From positions 1,572,001 to 1,636,000 of the forward strand of contig NZ_JACVAU010000001.1 of assembly GCF_014852005.1 (NCBI RefSeq): DNA of 64,000 nucleotides, in the 5' to 3' direction. How positions within the stretch are numbered: the first letter of the stretch is position 1; each line of letters opens with the position of its first letter. The notes under the pieces are model-generated. The model was not told where the DNA came from. It was given only the letters and a program-made list of their open reading frames with translations, and did no database searches. This document shows positions 35,781 through 43,368 of this stretch, one piece after another. Source of the DNA: Pseudoxanthomonas sp. PXM03. GTDB lineage: Bacteria; Pseudomonadota; Gammaproteobacteria; Xanthomonadales; Xanthomonadaceae. The position numbers and the translations under genes are program-made.

Positions 35781-36656
35781 TTATCGGTACGCGCCCGGCC
35801 CACGCCAGATCAGTTCGCCGCGGCGGTAGATGCGCATCACGTTGACCACGTCGCGGGCGTCGCCGATGGGGGCCAGGTCGGGGTCGTTGGGTTGCATGAG
35901 GCGGCAGCCGCCGGAGCCGCGGGTGGCGACGATCTCCAGGGCGCAGACCATCAGTTCGCGGCGGCCGGGCAGGGGGAAGGAGACTTCCTTCATGCCCTGG
36001 GCCTGCCATTCGGCGACTTTCAGTTCGTTGCGCAGGTCGTAGTAGATCTGGTGGCCGTCCACTTCCATGCTGGGGGTGGCGGCGTTGCCCTGTTGGTTGC
36101 CCTGGCGTTGGCCGGTGCCTAGGGTGGGGCCGTAGTTTTCGGGGGCGGTTTCCTGGGCGAGCATGCCGGGGGGCTGGCCCCATTGGGCGGAGCGGCGCCA
36201 GGCGGGTGGGCTGGACGGGGGGCGGTCTTGGGGTGGGGCGATGGCCTGTTGGCTGGCGGGGGGCTGGGGTTGGGCTTCGTCGGGGGCGACGGGGTTCTCG
36301 GCCTCGGTCACGCGGGTGGCGTCCACCGGGGAGGTGACGCGGGTGGTGACGAGGGGCTTGAGGGGTTTTGGGCGTTTGCTGGGGTTCTGGGTACCGGTCG
36401 GGGGCACGGGCGGGTTGGGGGTGGCGTCGGTGGGGTCGCCCAGGAAGTCGACTTTGACGCGCGCGCCGCCGGAGCTGCTGCTCTCGGGCTGGGACAGGGT
36501 GATCCTGGAGGAGTACAACAGGGCGGCCAGGAACAGGACGTGCACCAGCAGGCTCACCAGCGAAGCGATGCTGCGCTCGTGCCGTTTGATGTGGAGGTCT
36601 TCCCTGTCCAGTGGACTCAGCGACGCCGCGAGCGTGCGGCTTGGCGCGTCGCTCAT
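35781..36656 (-). CDS. TonB-like anchored protein with Pro-rich linker, function unknown
   Basis: 291 aa. Cytoplasmic N-terminus, one membrane helix (ASLVSLLVHVLFLAALLYSS, about residues 28-47), a long Pro/Gln/Ser-rich periplasmic linker (about 60-185; PKPLKPLVTTR, PPQDRPPSSPPAWRRS) and a folded C-terminal domain (MEVDGHQIYYDLRNELKVAEWQ, GRRELMVCALEIVATRGSGGCRLM) with two Cys that could form a disulfide. The design is like TonB, but I see no TonB C-terminal signature. ATG 36656 is chosen because sequence upstream is poorly coding. An 11-bp hairpin (36712-36743) lies 56 bases upstream. Confidence 0.65.
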   Translation of the reverse strand: MSDAPSRTLAASLSPLDREDLHIKRHERSIASLVSLLVHVLFLAALLYSSRITLSQPESSSSGGARVKVDFLGDPTDATPNPPVPPTGTQNPSKRPKPLKPLVTTRVTSPVDATRVTEAENPVAPDEAQPQPPASQQAIAPPQDRPPSSPPAWRRSAQWGQPPGMLAQETAPENYGPTLGTGQRQGNQQGNAATPSMEVDGHQIYYDLRNELKVAEWQAQGMKEVSFPLPGRRELMVCALEIVATRGSGGCRLMQPNDPDLAPIGDARDVVNVMRIYRRGELIWRGPGAYR

Positions 36657-36888
36657 GTGGGGGGGAGGGCGTCGGGGGAGGGGGACTTCATGGTGAGTGT
36701 CGTGGAGCGTGGGGCTACATGCAGAGTATGCGGCATGTAGCCCTTGCAACGTCCCGGAGCATGCCTGCCATAGGCGCTCGGCTTCTTGCCCATCTGCAAA
36801 GAAGTACACGTTGATCGTTGTTGGCGACGCAGCCGGGAGTGCTTCAAGGCGCGCCGCGACTGGCCTTCGCATAAAGGGACCGGGTTCG
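36657..36888. other. Leader of the TonB-like gene, no gene seen
   Basis: No supported coding. Includes the hairpin at 36712-36743 and presumably the promoter of the gene at 35781-36656; the rest shows no motif. Confidence 0.5.
36712..36743. promoter_or_regulatory. Perfect 11-bp hairpin upstream of the TonB-like gene
   Basis: GGGCTACATGC, ten-base loop, GCATGTAGCCC. It has no T run, so it is an operator or mRNA leader structure more than a terminator. Confidence 0.5.
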
Positions 36889-36918
36889 GGGCAAAAAAGC
36901 CCCCGGCTTTCGCCGGAG
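36889..36918 (-). terminator. Rho-independent terminator after the HEPN gene
   Basis: On the minus strand CCGGC-GAAA-GCCGG is followed by GGGGCTTTTTTGCCCC, whose T run (36893-36898) lies about 81-110 bases past the HEPN stop. Confidence 0.65.
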
Positions 36919-36998
36919 ACTTCTATTGCTCGTGCCGGAAAATATGAGTTTGAAGTCTGACTCGTCAACCACTAACTGGAGTTGCACTCGAAACTTAG

Positions 36999-37625
36999 TT
37001 AGGCCACAACCTGAGATACGAAAGCTGCCAACCCTGCCATGTAGGTCTCCCATCTGGTTTGGCCACTGGATGTCGAAAACCTGCCACGCAGAAACCCGGC
37101 AACTTGGCGCTCTCTTGGCGGCAAGGGAGTCGATCCTAGGACTTGCTGTTGGAACTTTTTGTATGCGAAGTCGCTTGGGTGGGCAATGGCATTCCGGATT
37201 ACGATGCTTTGCTTAACGAAGTGCCAATTGAGGCCGCTCTGCGTAAAGGGTGCGCCATCCTTAAGGAGAAGTCGTCCCACGTCTTCTAGATCGCTTTTCG
37301 TTAGCCAAGAAGGATAGTTGCTACGCGGACCGCACGCGAGCGCCAAGGCATGGGCATAACTCCTGACTGTCACCCTCGCCTTAACCCCAGGCACTGCGCT
37401 AGCTATGCCTCCTGGCCGCACTACTAACCCCAAGCAAAACTGCTCCATCGCATCTTCGTAACCGACAACGGCTTGCAAGAACAAGCTGCTGTACGCCGTT
37501 TCAACGTCAGCAAGGTGTAAATGACCTCCACTATATGCGACTTCTATTCGTTGCCTGGTCGCATTGGCTCTCCCCAGTCGCCGTTGATAGTCCACTGCTA
37601 TTGAGCTAGCCCTCCGTGAGCTCAT
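36999..37625 (-). CDS. HEPN-like protein of a DUF262 pair (MAE_28990-type)
   Basis: 208 aa, putative HEPN-fold RNase. R144-NAIA-H149 (in VKQSIVIRNAIAHPSDF) is the RX4H HEPN signature. The start MSSRRASSIAVDYQRRLGRAN is followed by an amphipathic helix set (LHLADVETAYSSLFLQAVVGYEDAMEQFC in two pieces), the pattern of the MAE_28990/MAE_18760 HEPN family. Its start overlaps the end of the DUF262 gene by 20 bases, so both are one unit. Codon use is less GC-rich than the neighbours. Role: probable toxin/nuclease of a defence or toxin-antitoxin-like module; inferred. Confidence 0.75.
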   Translation of the reverse strand: MSSRRASSIAVDYQRRLGRANATRQRIEVAYSGGHLHLADVETAYSSLFLQAVVGYEDAMEQFCLGLVVRPGGIASAVPGVKARVTVRSYAHALALACGPRSNYPSWLTKSDLEDVGRLLLKDGAPFTQSGLNWHFVKQSIVIRNAIAHPSDFAYKKFQQQVLGSTPLPPRERQVAGFLRGRFSTSSGQTRWETYMAGLAAFVSQVVA

Positions 37626-38685
37626 GTCCGAAGGGCTCCAGAATGAAGTTGATGCGCGCGAGCCGCGTGCCGAAGTGGGCGGTGGCGCCTCGCAGGCTCT
37701 TGAGTACATCGTCATCGACGTTCTCTTCTGCGAGATCCGCAGAAAGCACATGCAGCGTTGACTTGAAGTCCTTCGGAAGCTTCTTTGGCTTCCTGCTTGT
37801 CTCCAAGCTAGAACCAACTTCAAACATCAGATGATAGGTTGCGACGAAAAGATCATTGAAAAGCGCGCGCCGATGAAACTCTGTGGATTTCAGTGTCTGA
37901 CCCAGTGTTGACTCAATGCCGGACATGATGACTTCAAACCGTCGCTTGACCTCATCAGCCACAGGGTACGTTTCATCGTAATCCTCGTAGAACTTATTCA
38001 GCACGGCCTTGTTCTTCGCATGTACTCCGATGTGCATAGAGACGAGAAGATCTGACACCTCTTCTACTTCAGTCATGCGAGCAATGTCAGAGTCGCCGAA
38101 GATTCCCCAATCCTTCCACCGATAGAGATTCTCATACGCGAGGGTGTATGCGGTGGTCTTGAACGCACCAAAGTATTCTGCGTTTCTTAATTCCTGGTCG
38201 TTCAGTCGTACGCCGGTAGCGTTTAGCCGCGCAAAGATCTGCAGTACATCGCGATCATCGGTGTCGCTTGAGAAAATGTGAACCGGGATCTCATATCCCA
38301 ATATTGCCTGTCTTATCTCAAGGGAGAGGTCTGCGAACCGCTTGTTGGCGAGCGGGGCATTGTGCGCTTTCAAAATCTTGAAAGCGTCACTGGGCGTGTA
38401 ATTGCTGACGAGCGCGGGGTCGATGAAAGACAAGATCGTCCGTAGCCGCTGTTGGCCATCTACAACTTCCCTCACGGACACGAGCGAGTTGTGCAGCGAT
38501 AGCTTGTCGCGAAGAAAAACGATCGGTATAGGTAAACCACGAATGATCGTGTCAATCAAATACGACTTCGCTCCCGGTCGCCACACGGCTCGTCGCTGAA
38601 AACCCGGGCTCAAGTCCAACTGTTCGTTCTGTGCCCAGGCTACAAAGTCCCCCACCTTGAACACTGTCTTGGTTACAGATTTCAT
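37606..38685 (-). CDS. DUF262 (ParB/GmrSD N-domain-like) protein
   Basis: 359 aa. N-terminal DUF262 domain with LSPGFQRRAVW (residues 25-35), LIDTIIRGLPIPIVFLR and the signature VVDGQQRLRTI (D76-G-Q-Q-R80), shared with the nucleotide-hydrolysing half of GmrSD-type restriction enzymes and related defence proteins. Downstream: LGYEIPVHIFSSDTDDRDVLQIFARLNATGVRLNDQELRNAE, the conserved FxRLNxxGxxLxxQELRNA block. No C-terminal HNH (DUF1524) domain is present; the partner HEPN protein may supply the nuclease. Start ATG 38685. Lower GC than the surroundings suggests transfer. Confidence 0.82.
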   Translation of the reverse strand: MKSVTKTVFKVGDFVAWAQNEQLDLSPGFQRRAVWRPGAKSYLIDTIIRGLPIPIVFLRDKLSLHNSLVSVREVVDGQQRLRTILSFIDPALVSNYTPSDAFKILKAHNAPLANKRFADLSLEIRQAILGYEIPVHIFSSDTDDRDVLQIFARLNATGVRLNDQELRNAEYFGAFKTTAYTLAYENLYRWKDWGIFGDSDIARMTEVEEVSDLLVSMHIGVHAKNKAVLNKFYEDYDETYPVADEVKRRFEVIMSGIESTLGQTLKSTEFHRRALFNDLFVATYHLMFEVGSSLETSRKPKKLPKDFKSTLHVLSADLAEENVDDDVLKSLRGATAHFGTRLARINFILEPFGHELTEG

Positions 38686-38725
38686 CGCGTTACATCCTTC
38701 CCGGCCTCTGTGTTCATGGTAACCC

Positions 38726-38752
38726 GTAAGGCGGGCTTGAGCCCGCCCTACG
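38726..38752. repeat. REP palindrome left of RAYT
   Basis: GTAA then GGCGGGCTTGAGCCCGCC and CTACG. Same class as 39455-39478 on the other side of the transposase gene. Confidence 0.85.
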
Positions 38753-38793
38753 CTTGAAGGGTTACCGGGGTACGCCGAGCGGCGATGGATTGC

Positions 38794-38815
38794 GTAGGGT
38801 GGGCCCTGGCCCACC
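38794..38815. repeat. REP-like palindrome (GTGGGC variant)
   Basis: GTAGGGTGGGCCCTGGCCCACC, a stem variant of the same GTAGGG class; a third small hairpin GTCGGACTTCTCCGAC follows at about 38837-38852. Confidence 0.7.
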
Positions 38816-38906
38816 GGCTTACGGCTTGCGTGGGTCGGACTTCTCCGACATGGGTGTGGGGTCTGTGGTGACGGTGATCGCGTGAATGCTCCGGCACGCT
38901 GCCGGC

Positions 38907-39437
38907 ATGTCGAATTACCGTCGCGTCTGGGTGCCGGGCGGCACCTATTTCTTCACCGTCAACCTGCTGGAGCGCCGCCGCTGCCTGCTGGTCGAGCATA
39001 TCGACCTGCTGCGCGATGCATTCCGGGCGGCGAGGGCGGCGCGACCGTTCCATGTGCTGGCCATCGTGGTGTTGCCCGGCCACCTGCATTGCGTGTGGCG
39101 GCTGCCGGAGGGTGACGCCGACAACGCCAACCGCTGGGCGCAGATCAAATCCGGCTTCAGCCGTGCGTTGCCAATCCACGAACGTCGGTCATCGCGACGT
39201 ATCGCGCGCCGCGAGCGAGGCATCTGGCAACGACGCTACTGGGAACACCTGATCCGCGATGACGACGACCTGCGTCGGCATGTCGATTACGTGCATATCA
39301 ATCCGGTGAAGCATGGGCACGCGAAGCGCGCGTGCGACTGGCCGCATTCGTCTTTCCGGCAATGGGTAGCGGCGGGGGAGTATCCGGTCGATTGGGCGTC
39401 TAAGCCGGTGGCGTTGGATGGGGTAGGGGAGCGGTGA
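38907..39437 (+). CDS. REP-associated tyrosine transposase (RAYT)
   Basis: 176 aa, single-copy Y1-type HUH enzyme of the TnpA-REP family, which processes REP/BIME palindromes and does not move as a classic IS. Evidence: GGTYFFTVNLLERR start, HUH motif in VVLPGHLHCVW (His59, His61), and the family tail QRRYWEHLIRDDDDLRRHVDYVHINPVKHG, where the Tyr of VDYVH is a candidate catalytic residue. ATG 38907 is favoured; the Met at 38886 adds seven residues. It is framed by the REP at 38726-38752 and 39455-39478, as usual for RAYTs. Confidence 0.93.
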   Translation: MSNYRRVWVPGGTYFFTVNLLERRRCLLVEHIDLLRDAFRAARAARPFHVLAIVVLPGHLHCVWRLPEGDADNANRWAQIKSGFSRALPIHERRSSRRIARRERGIWQRRYWEHLIRDDDDLRRHVDYVHINPVKHGHAKRACDWPHSSFRQWVAAGEYPVDWASKPVALDGVGER

Positions 39438-39454
39438 CGGCGGGTGAGCACGAT

Positions 39455-39478
39455 GGCGGGCTTGAGCCCGCCCTACGC
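39455..39478. repeat. REP palindrome right of RAYT
   Basis: GGCGGGCTTGAGCCCGCC followed by CTACGC; same sequence and orientation as 38726-38752. Confidence 0.85.
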
Positions 39479-39601
39479 AATGCATAACCGAACGCCGCGA
39501 CGCATGCGGTGACGAACGCCCCCCATCACGGGACCAACATCACTCGTGAACCTCCCGCGGAATCGTCACAATTCCACCCACCTGGACATCGGACGCCCGT
39601 G

Positions 39602-40696
39602 ATGACGCCTCGCCGCCTGACCCCCGCACTGCTCACCCTGCTGGCCGCCACCTTCGCCTTCTCCACGCACGCGGCCAGCCCCGGCACCGACGACGAAGGC
39701 CGCCTCATCACCCGCAACACCGACGGCGCCTGGTTCCTGCAGCAGCCCGAAGGATCGCCCGGAAAAGGCTGCGTGGCCCGCTTCACCTCCGCCAAGAAAG
39801 ACCAGTCCCAACTGGCCCTCGTCGGCCCCACCGCCAAATCCCCCACCGCCGCCATCCTGATGCACGGCCCCCGCATCGCCACGCCCCCGGCCGCACAGGA
39901 AGTCACCCTCGAACTGCAGCAGGACGGCCTGCCGCCCGCCACGATGCGTGGCGCCCTGATGCCGGCCAGCGGTGCCAAAGGCGGCGGCTTCCTGATGGTC
40001 CCCGTCGGCGACCTCAAGCAGACCATGGCCTCCATGCGCCCCAAGGAAACCGGCATGAATGTCCGGGTCGGCGGCGTGGACGTGTTCGGCCTGTCCTACG
40101 ACGGCCTGGACCAGGCGCGCAGCGCCATGCTCGACTGCCTGGCCGGCAAGCGCTTCACCGGCGGCAAGAGCCTGGCCGAGGCCACCGCCGAAATCCGCCC
40201 GGTCGGCACCTCCACCATCACCGGCATCGCCTTCTTCAAGGGTGCCGTGCTGGCGAAGAAACAGTACCCGCCCAAGGGCAGCCAGGCCGTCGGCCTGATC
40301 TGGATGACCGACGAATTCAAGCAGTGGTTCGAAATGGTCAAGCAGAGCCAGAAGATGCCCGACGGGATTCCCGAGCGCATTGCGCGGCACTTCATGGTCA
40401 CCACCATCCTCGACGACCAGGGCAGCTTCCGCTTCACCCACATGCCGCCCGGCGAATACCTGCTGATCGCCGACTTCTCCTACAAGGAAACCGTCACCCG
40501 CACCGAAGTGACGGGCCGCACCGACGTCTACGCCGGCAACCAGTACATCGGCTCCAACGACCACCTGTCCGTCTGGTTCGAGGACGTCAAGAAGCCGGCC
40601 ACCTTCTCCAAGACCGTGCACATCACCAAGGACGGCGAGACCCTGCAGGTAACCTTGGACAAGTCGATGCTGGGGTGCTTCTTCATCTGCCGCTAG
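39602..40696 (+). CDS. Secreted protein of unknown function
   Basis: 364 aa with a signal peptide (MTPRRLTPALLTLLAATFAFSTHAA). The mature part has no domain I recognise: a central GMNVRVGGVDVFGLSYDGLDQARSAMLDCLAG and a C-terminal beta-rich segment (MPPGEYLLIADFSYKETVTRTEV... SVWFEDVKKPATFSKTVHITKDGETLQVTLDK) resembling a carboxypeptidase-regulatory/Cna-B style domain. It ends FFICR. ATG 39602 starts the signal peptide. It stands alone between two repeats. Confidence 0.75.
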   Translation: MTPRRLTPALLTLLAATFAFSTHAASPGTDDEGRLITRNTDGAWFLQQPEGSPGKGCVARFTSAKKDQSQLALVGPTAKSPTAAILMHGPRIATPPAAQEVTLELQQDGLPPATMRGALMPASGAKGGGFLMVPVGDLKQTMASMRPKETGMNVRVGGVDVFGLSYDGLDQARSAMLDCLAGKRFTGGKSLAEATAEIRPVGTSTITGIAFFKGAVLAKKQYPPKGSQAVGLIWMTDEFKQWFEMVKQSQKMPDGIPERIARHFMVTTILDDQGSFRFTHMPPGEYLLIADFSYKETVTRTEVTGRTDVYAGNQYIGSNDHLSVWFEDVKKPATFSKTVHITKDGETLQVTLDKSMLGCFFICR

Positions 40697-40741
40697 CGCG
40701 CTGAGGGCGCGGCGGCCGGCAGGGCGGCTGTAAACCCGGAA

Positions 40742-40764
40742 GGCGGGCTTGAGCCCGCCCTACG
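40742..40764. repeat. REP palindrome (GTAGGG class)
   Basis: GGCGGGCTTGAGCCCGCC then CTACG, 45 bases after the secreted-protein stop. Confidence 0.82.
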
Positions 40765-40784
40765 TGTCTGCGAGACCCTCGATG

Positions 40785-41099
40785 GGTCTCTCTTCTCTCA
40801 CTAACGGTCTCGCGACACCCAAAAAGGGTCTTTCTTCTCACAGTAAGGTCCAACGTTCGGCCGAAAAGAGTCTCTCGTCTCTCACTAAGGTCCAACGTTC
40901 CACCAAAAAGGGTGTCGCGACACCGAAAAAGAGTCTCGCGATACTGAAAAAGAGTGGCGCGACACCCCCAACGGGTCTCTCTTCTCTCATTAAGGTCCTC
41001 GCGATACCCGAAAAGGGTGTCGCGACACCGGAAAAGATCCACGCGAGAGCGGAAAAGACGCAACGCTTCACCAAAAAGCCTCAAACGCCCATGCAGGGC
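40785..41099. repeat. Degenerate 21-nt tandem array (about 15 units)
   Basis: In the plus frame the sequence reads as seven-residue units: GLSSLTN, GLATPKK, GLSSHSK, VQRSAEK, SLSSLTK, VQRSTKK, GVATPKK, SLAILKK, SGATPPT, GLSSLIK, VLAIPEK, GVATPEK, IHARAEK, TQRFTKK, PQTPMQG. Three sub-types (SSLTK, ATPKK, QRSEK) alternate. The minus strand is also heptadic (RRETLFG, LFRCRDT). Each unit ends in an AAAAAG-like run. Confidence 0.8.
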
Positions 41100-41177
41100 G
41101 CGGCATTCACCCCGCCACCGACAGCTGCCGCACACGCAGGCAGTCAGCCGGTCCCAACCCCGCACCACCGAGAGAGC

Positions 41178-42371
41178 TCAGCGCGCAGCCTTCTGCGCGA
41201 GATCGTGCGCCAGCCATCGCCGGTACTGGTTGGGGAAGGGCGAGTCCGGGTCCAGCAGCTCCACGAGTTCCGGCATGGCCGCCAATCCACGCAGGTTCGG
41301 CGCGTTGAGGAAGATGACCAGCCCATCACGCGTCGGCAGCCGGATGTACCCCAGCGTGACTTCCGCCCAATCGTTGCCGCCATGGCCCACAATGCGCGTC
41401 GCCTCATCTTCGATGATCTGGAATCCCAGCCCATATCCCTGCGCACGCGGACAATCGATGCCCGCGCCGTCTCCGCAGAGCACGACCGCATCGTCACCGG
41501 TATCGACCAGCACCCGGCCGCGCGCGAACGGCGTGCCGGCGTTGCGGGATTCCTCCCGGGCGACCATGCCGAGAAAGCGCGCGTAGTCGGGCACTGTCAC
41601 CAGCATGTCATCGGCGGCGGAATAGCTGCCTTCTCCGCGACACCCTCCGTTCGGCCGGCACCACACCCTGTGCGCCACGCCCTCATCGTCGAGGGGAAGG
41701 GCGACGTCGCGCAGCCCGTCGCGCCGTACCTCCATCACCACATGCTGCATCCCGGCGGGTTCAAGCACCCGTTCCCGGACCACCTGCGGGAACGGACGCT
41801 GCAGTTTGTTGGAGATCGCACGCGCGAGGTATTCGAACCCTTCACCGGAATAGCCGTACGCCTCGCCGGGCGTGCGTGTGAAGGCGAGCTTGCCGTCGCG
41901 GCGGAAGAACCGCCAGTTGGGAAAGCCCGTGGTGTGCGTGAGCACCGTGCGTGCGGTCAGCGACTGCAGTCGCGGGTCGCCGGCGATATCGGGATCCACC
42001 CAGTACGCACCCAGGGATTCATCGAGGTCCAGCTCACCCGCTTCTGCGAGCCGCAAAGCGGTTTCCGCGGTCACCGTCTTGGTGATCGAAGCGACATTGA
42101 ACCGCGTGGCCGCGTTGGCGGGCACACCGGGTGAGGCATCGCCGTGGTACTGCGCCCACACGAGCTTGCCGTCCACGAGCATGCCCAGGCCGGCCGTCGT
42201 GATGCGGTGTTTGTCGAGGATCTTCTGCAGGTCGTGTTCGACTGCAGAGGTCGGTGGCCTCAGACGGCCATCGGTCTGTACCGTCGAGCGCAACGACGGC
42301 GTGCAACTGGCCAACAGCAGGACCAGCCCCAGCCAGGGCAAGCGTGTTGGCACGATGGTATCGGTACGCAT
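41178..42371 (-). CDS. Serine hydrolase, beta-lactamase class C family lipoprotein
   Basis: 397 aa. Lipoprotein signal (LPWLGLVLLLASC, Cys23), then a beta-lactamase/DD-peptidase fold: S95-ITK98 (RFNVASITKTVTAETALRL), Tyr of YGYSGEGFEYLARAI at the YxN position, and GHGGNDWAEVT near the third motif. Such proteins are esterases, D-amino peptidases or penicillin-binding hydrolases, and beta-lactamase activity should not be assumed. ATG 42371 begins the signal. It is followed upstream by an AraC regulator on the same strand. Confidence 0.88.
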   Translation of the reverse strand: MRTDTIVPTRLPWLGLVLLLASCTPSLRSTVQTDGRLRPPTSAVEHDLQKILDKHRITTAGLGMLVDGKLVWAQYHGDASPGVPANAATRFNVASITKTVTAETALRLAEAGELDLDESLGAYWVDPDIAGDPRLQSLTARTVLTHTTGFPNWRFFRRDGKLAFTRTPGEAYGYSGEGFEYLARAISNKLQRPFPQVVRERVLEPAGMQHVVMEVRRDGLRDVALPLDDEGVAHRVWCRPNGGCRGEGSYSAADDMLVTVPDYARFLGMVAREESRNAGTPFARGRVLVDTGDDAVVLCGDGAGIDCPRAQGYGLGFQIIEDEATRIVGHGGNDWAEVTLGYIRLPTRDGLVIFLNAPNLRGLAAMPELVELLDPDSPFPNQYRRWLAHDLAQKAAR

Positions 42372-42490
42372 CGCAGGGTTCCCGGCGTGAATGTCCAGGA
42401 GGTTGATGCAAAGGGAAGACAAGGGGTTTAAGCGGGCGGGCCCACGTGCCCGGTACCGCGATGCCTTCGCGGCGGAGGCCGTGCGCAGCC

Positions 42491-43270
42491 CTATGACGCG
42501 ACGGAAGTCTCCCGCAACTCCGCCAGCAGACTCCGCGGCGTACACCCCGCCATCGCCTGGAAGTCCGCGATCAGATGCGCCTGGTCGTAGTACCCCGCAT
42601 CCGCCGCGATCGCCGACCAGTTGATGTCTTCCCCCGACTGCGCCGCGCGCACCGCCTGCTCGAACCGCTTCAGCCGCGCATACGTCTTGGGGCCGACACC
42701 CAGCACCTCGTGCAACACGCGTCGCAGATGGCGTTCACTGACGCCCAGCTCGCGCGCCACCGTGCCCACGCTGGCCACCTGCAACTTCTCCAATGCGATG
42801 GGCAGGAACGGCGGCACCGTGCCGGCCACCTTGCCATCCGCCATGCGCGCCATGACCGCCGCTTCCAGCAGTCCACCCGCCGCATGCGCATCGGGCGCTT
42901 CGGCCAGCTGCTCGCGCAAACGCTGCGCGCTCGCGGGCCCCCACAGGGCTTCGAGCGGCACCGTGCGGCCCGACAGTTCCGACGCGGATACACCCAGCAC
43001 GGTCTCGTAGGTCCCCGGCTGCAACCGCGCCAGCACCGCCCGGTGGCCACCACGGATCAGCTTCCGGTGCACCTGGCGCCTTGCGCCCATCGCATGGATA
43101 TCGACGCCGCCCGGAATCGACGGCCCGAAACGCACTACCACCTGCGCCTCCACCTGCGGCACCGCCACGCGTTGCCGGTCGGTCGCGTAGTGACTCACCG
43201 CCATCGTGAGGATCGGACGCAAGGCGCCCCGGGCGGGCATCACGGCGTGGCGGGCAGGATCGGCGAGCAT
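42491..43270 (-). CDS. AraC-family transcriptional regulator
   Basis: 259 aa. N-terminal ligand-type domain (VVVRFGPSIPGGVDIHAMGARRQVHRKLIRGG) and C-terminal double HTH with VGTVARELGVSERHLRRVLHEVLGVGPKTYARLKRFEQAV and IAADAGYYDQAHLIADFQAMAGCTPRSLL, the AraC signature. It is divergent from the epimerase gene at 43369 (98-base gap) and probably controls it. The ATG at 43270 is preferred to 43306. Confidence 0.92.
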   Translation of the reverse strand: MLADPARHAVMPARGALRPILTMAVSHYATDRQRVAVPQVEAQVVVRFGPSIPGGVDIHAMGARRQVHRKLIRGGHRAVLARLQPGTYETVLGVSASELSGRTVPLEALWGPASAQRLREQLAEAPDAHAAGGLLEAAVMARMADGKVAGTVPPFLPIALEKLQVASVGTVARELGVSERHLRRVLHEVLGVGPKTYARLKRFEQAVRAAQSGEDINWSAIAADAGYYDQAHLIADFQAMAGCTPRSLLAELRETSVAS

Positions 43271-43368
43271 GCCTGCATTGTGGTGGGCCGTTCCGCCGCG
43301 CCGCAACCCGCCGGCCCATGGCCGTTTTTTCCAATGCCATCGCGCATGCAGCGGCTAACGTGGCCCGC

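Larger units (their letters stand above)
40697..41177. other. Gene-poor stretch: REP plus 21-nt array
   Basis: Holds the REP at 40742-40764 and the tandem array at 40785-41099. Frames stay open on both strands because of the repeat period, so openness is not evidence of a gene; no convincing start with Shine-Dalgarno is visible. Confidence 0.6.

Noticed and set aside
35781..36656. TonB energy transducer
   Set aside because: Has the anchor and Pro-rich linker but not the TonB C-terminal signature, and no exbB/exbD nearby.
40785..41099. CRISPR array
   Set aside because: Units are 21 nt with no constant repeat/variable spacer pattern and no cas genes nearby.
40749..42134. 461-codon plus-strand frame running through the 21-nt array
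   Set aside because: The array keeps frames open by its period and the second half is antisense to a well-supported serine hydrolase. A short repeat peptide ending near 41177 stays possible and is covered as a finding.
41178..42371. Calling the serine hydrolase a beta-lactamase resistance gene
   Set aside because: Only the general fold motifs (SITK, YSG) are seen; class C specific KTG is not clear, and most such lipoproteins are esterases or peptidases.
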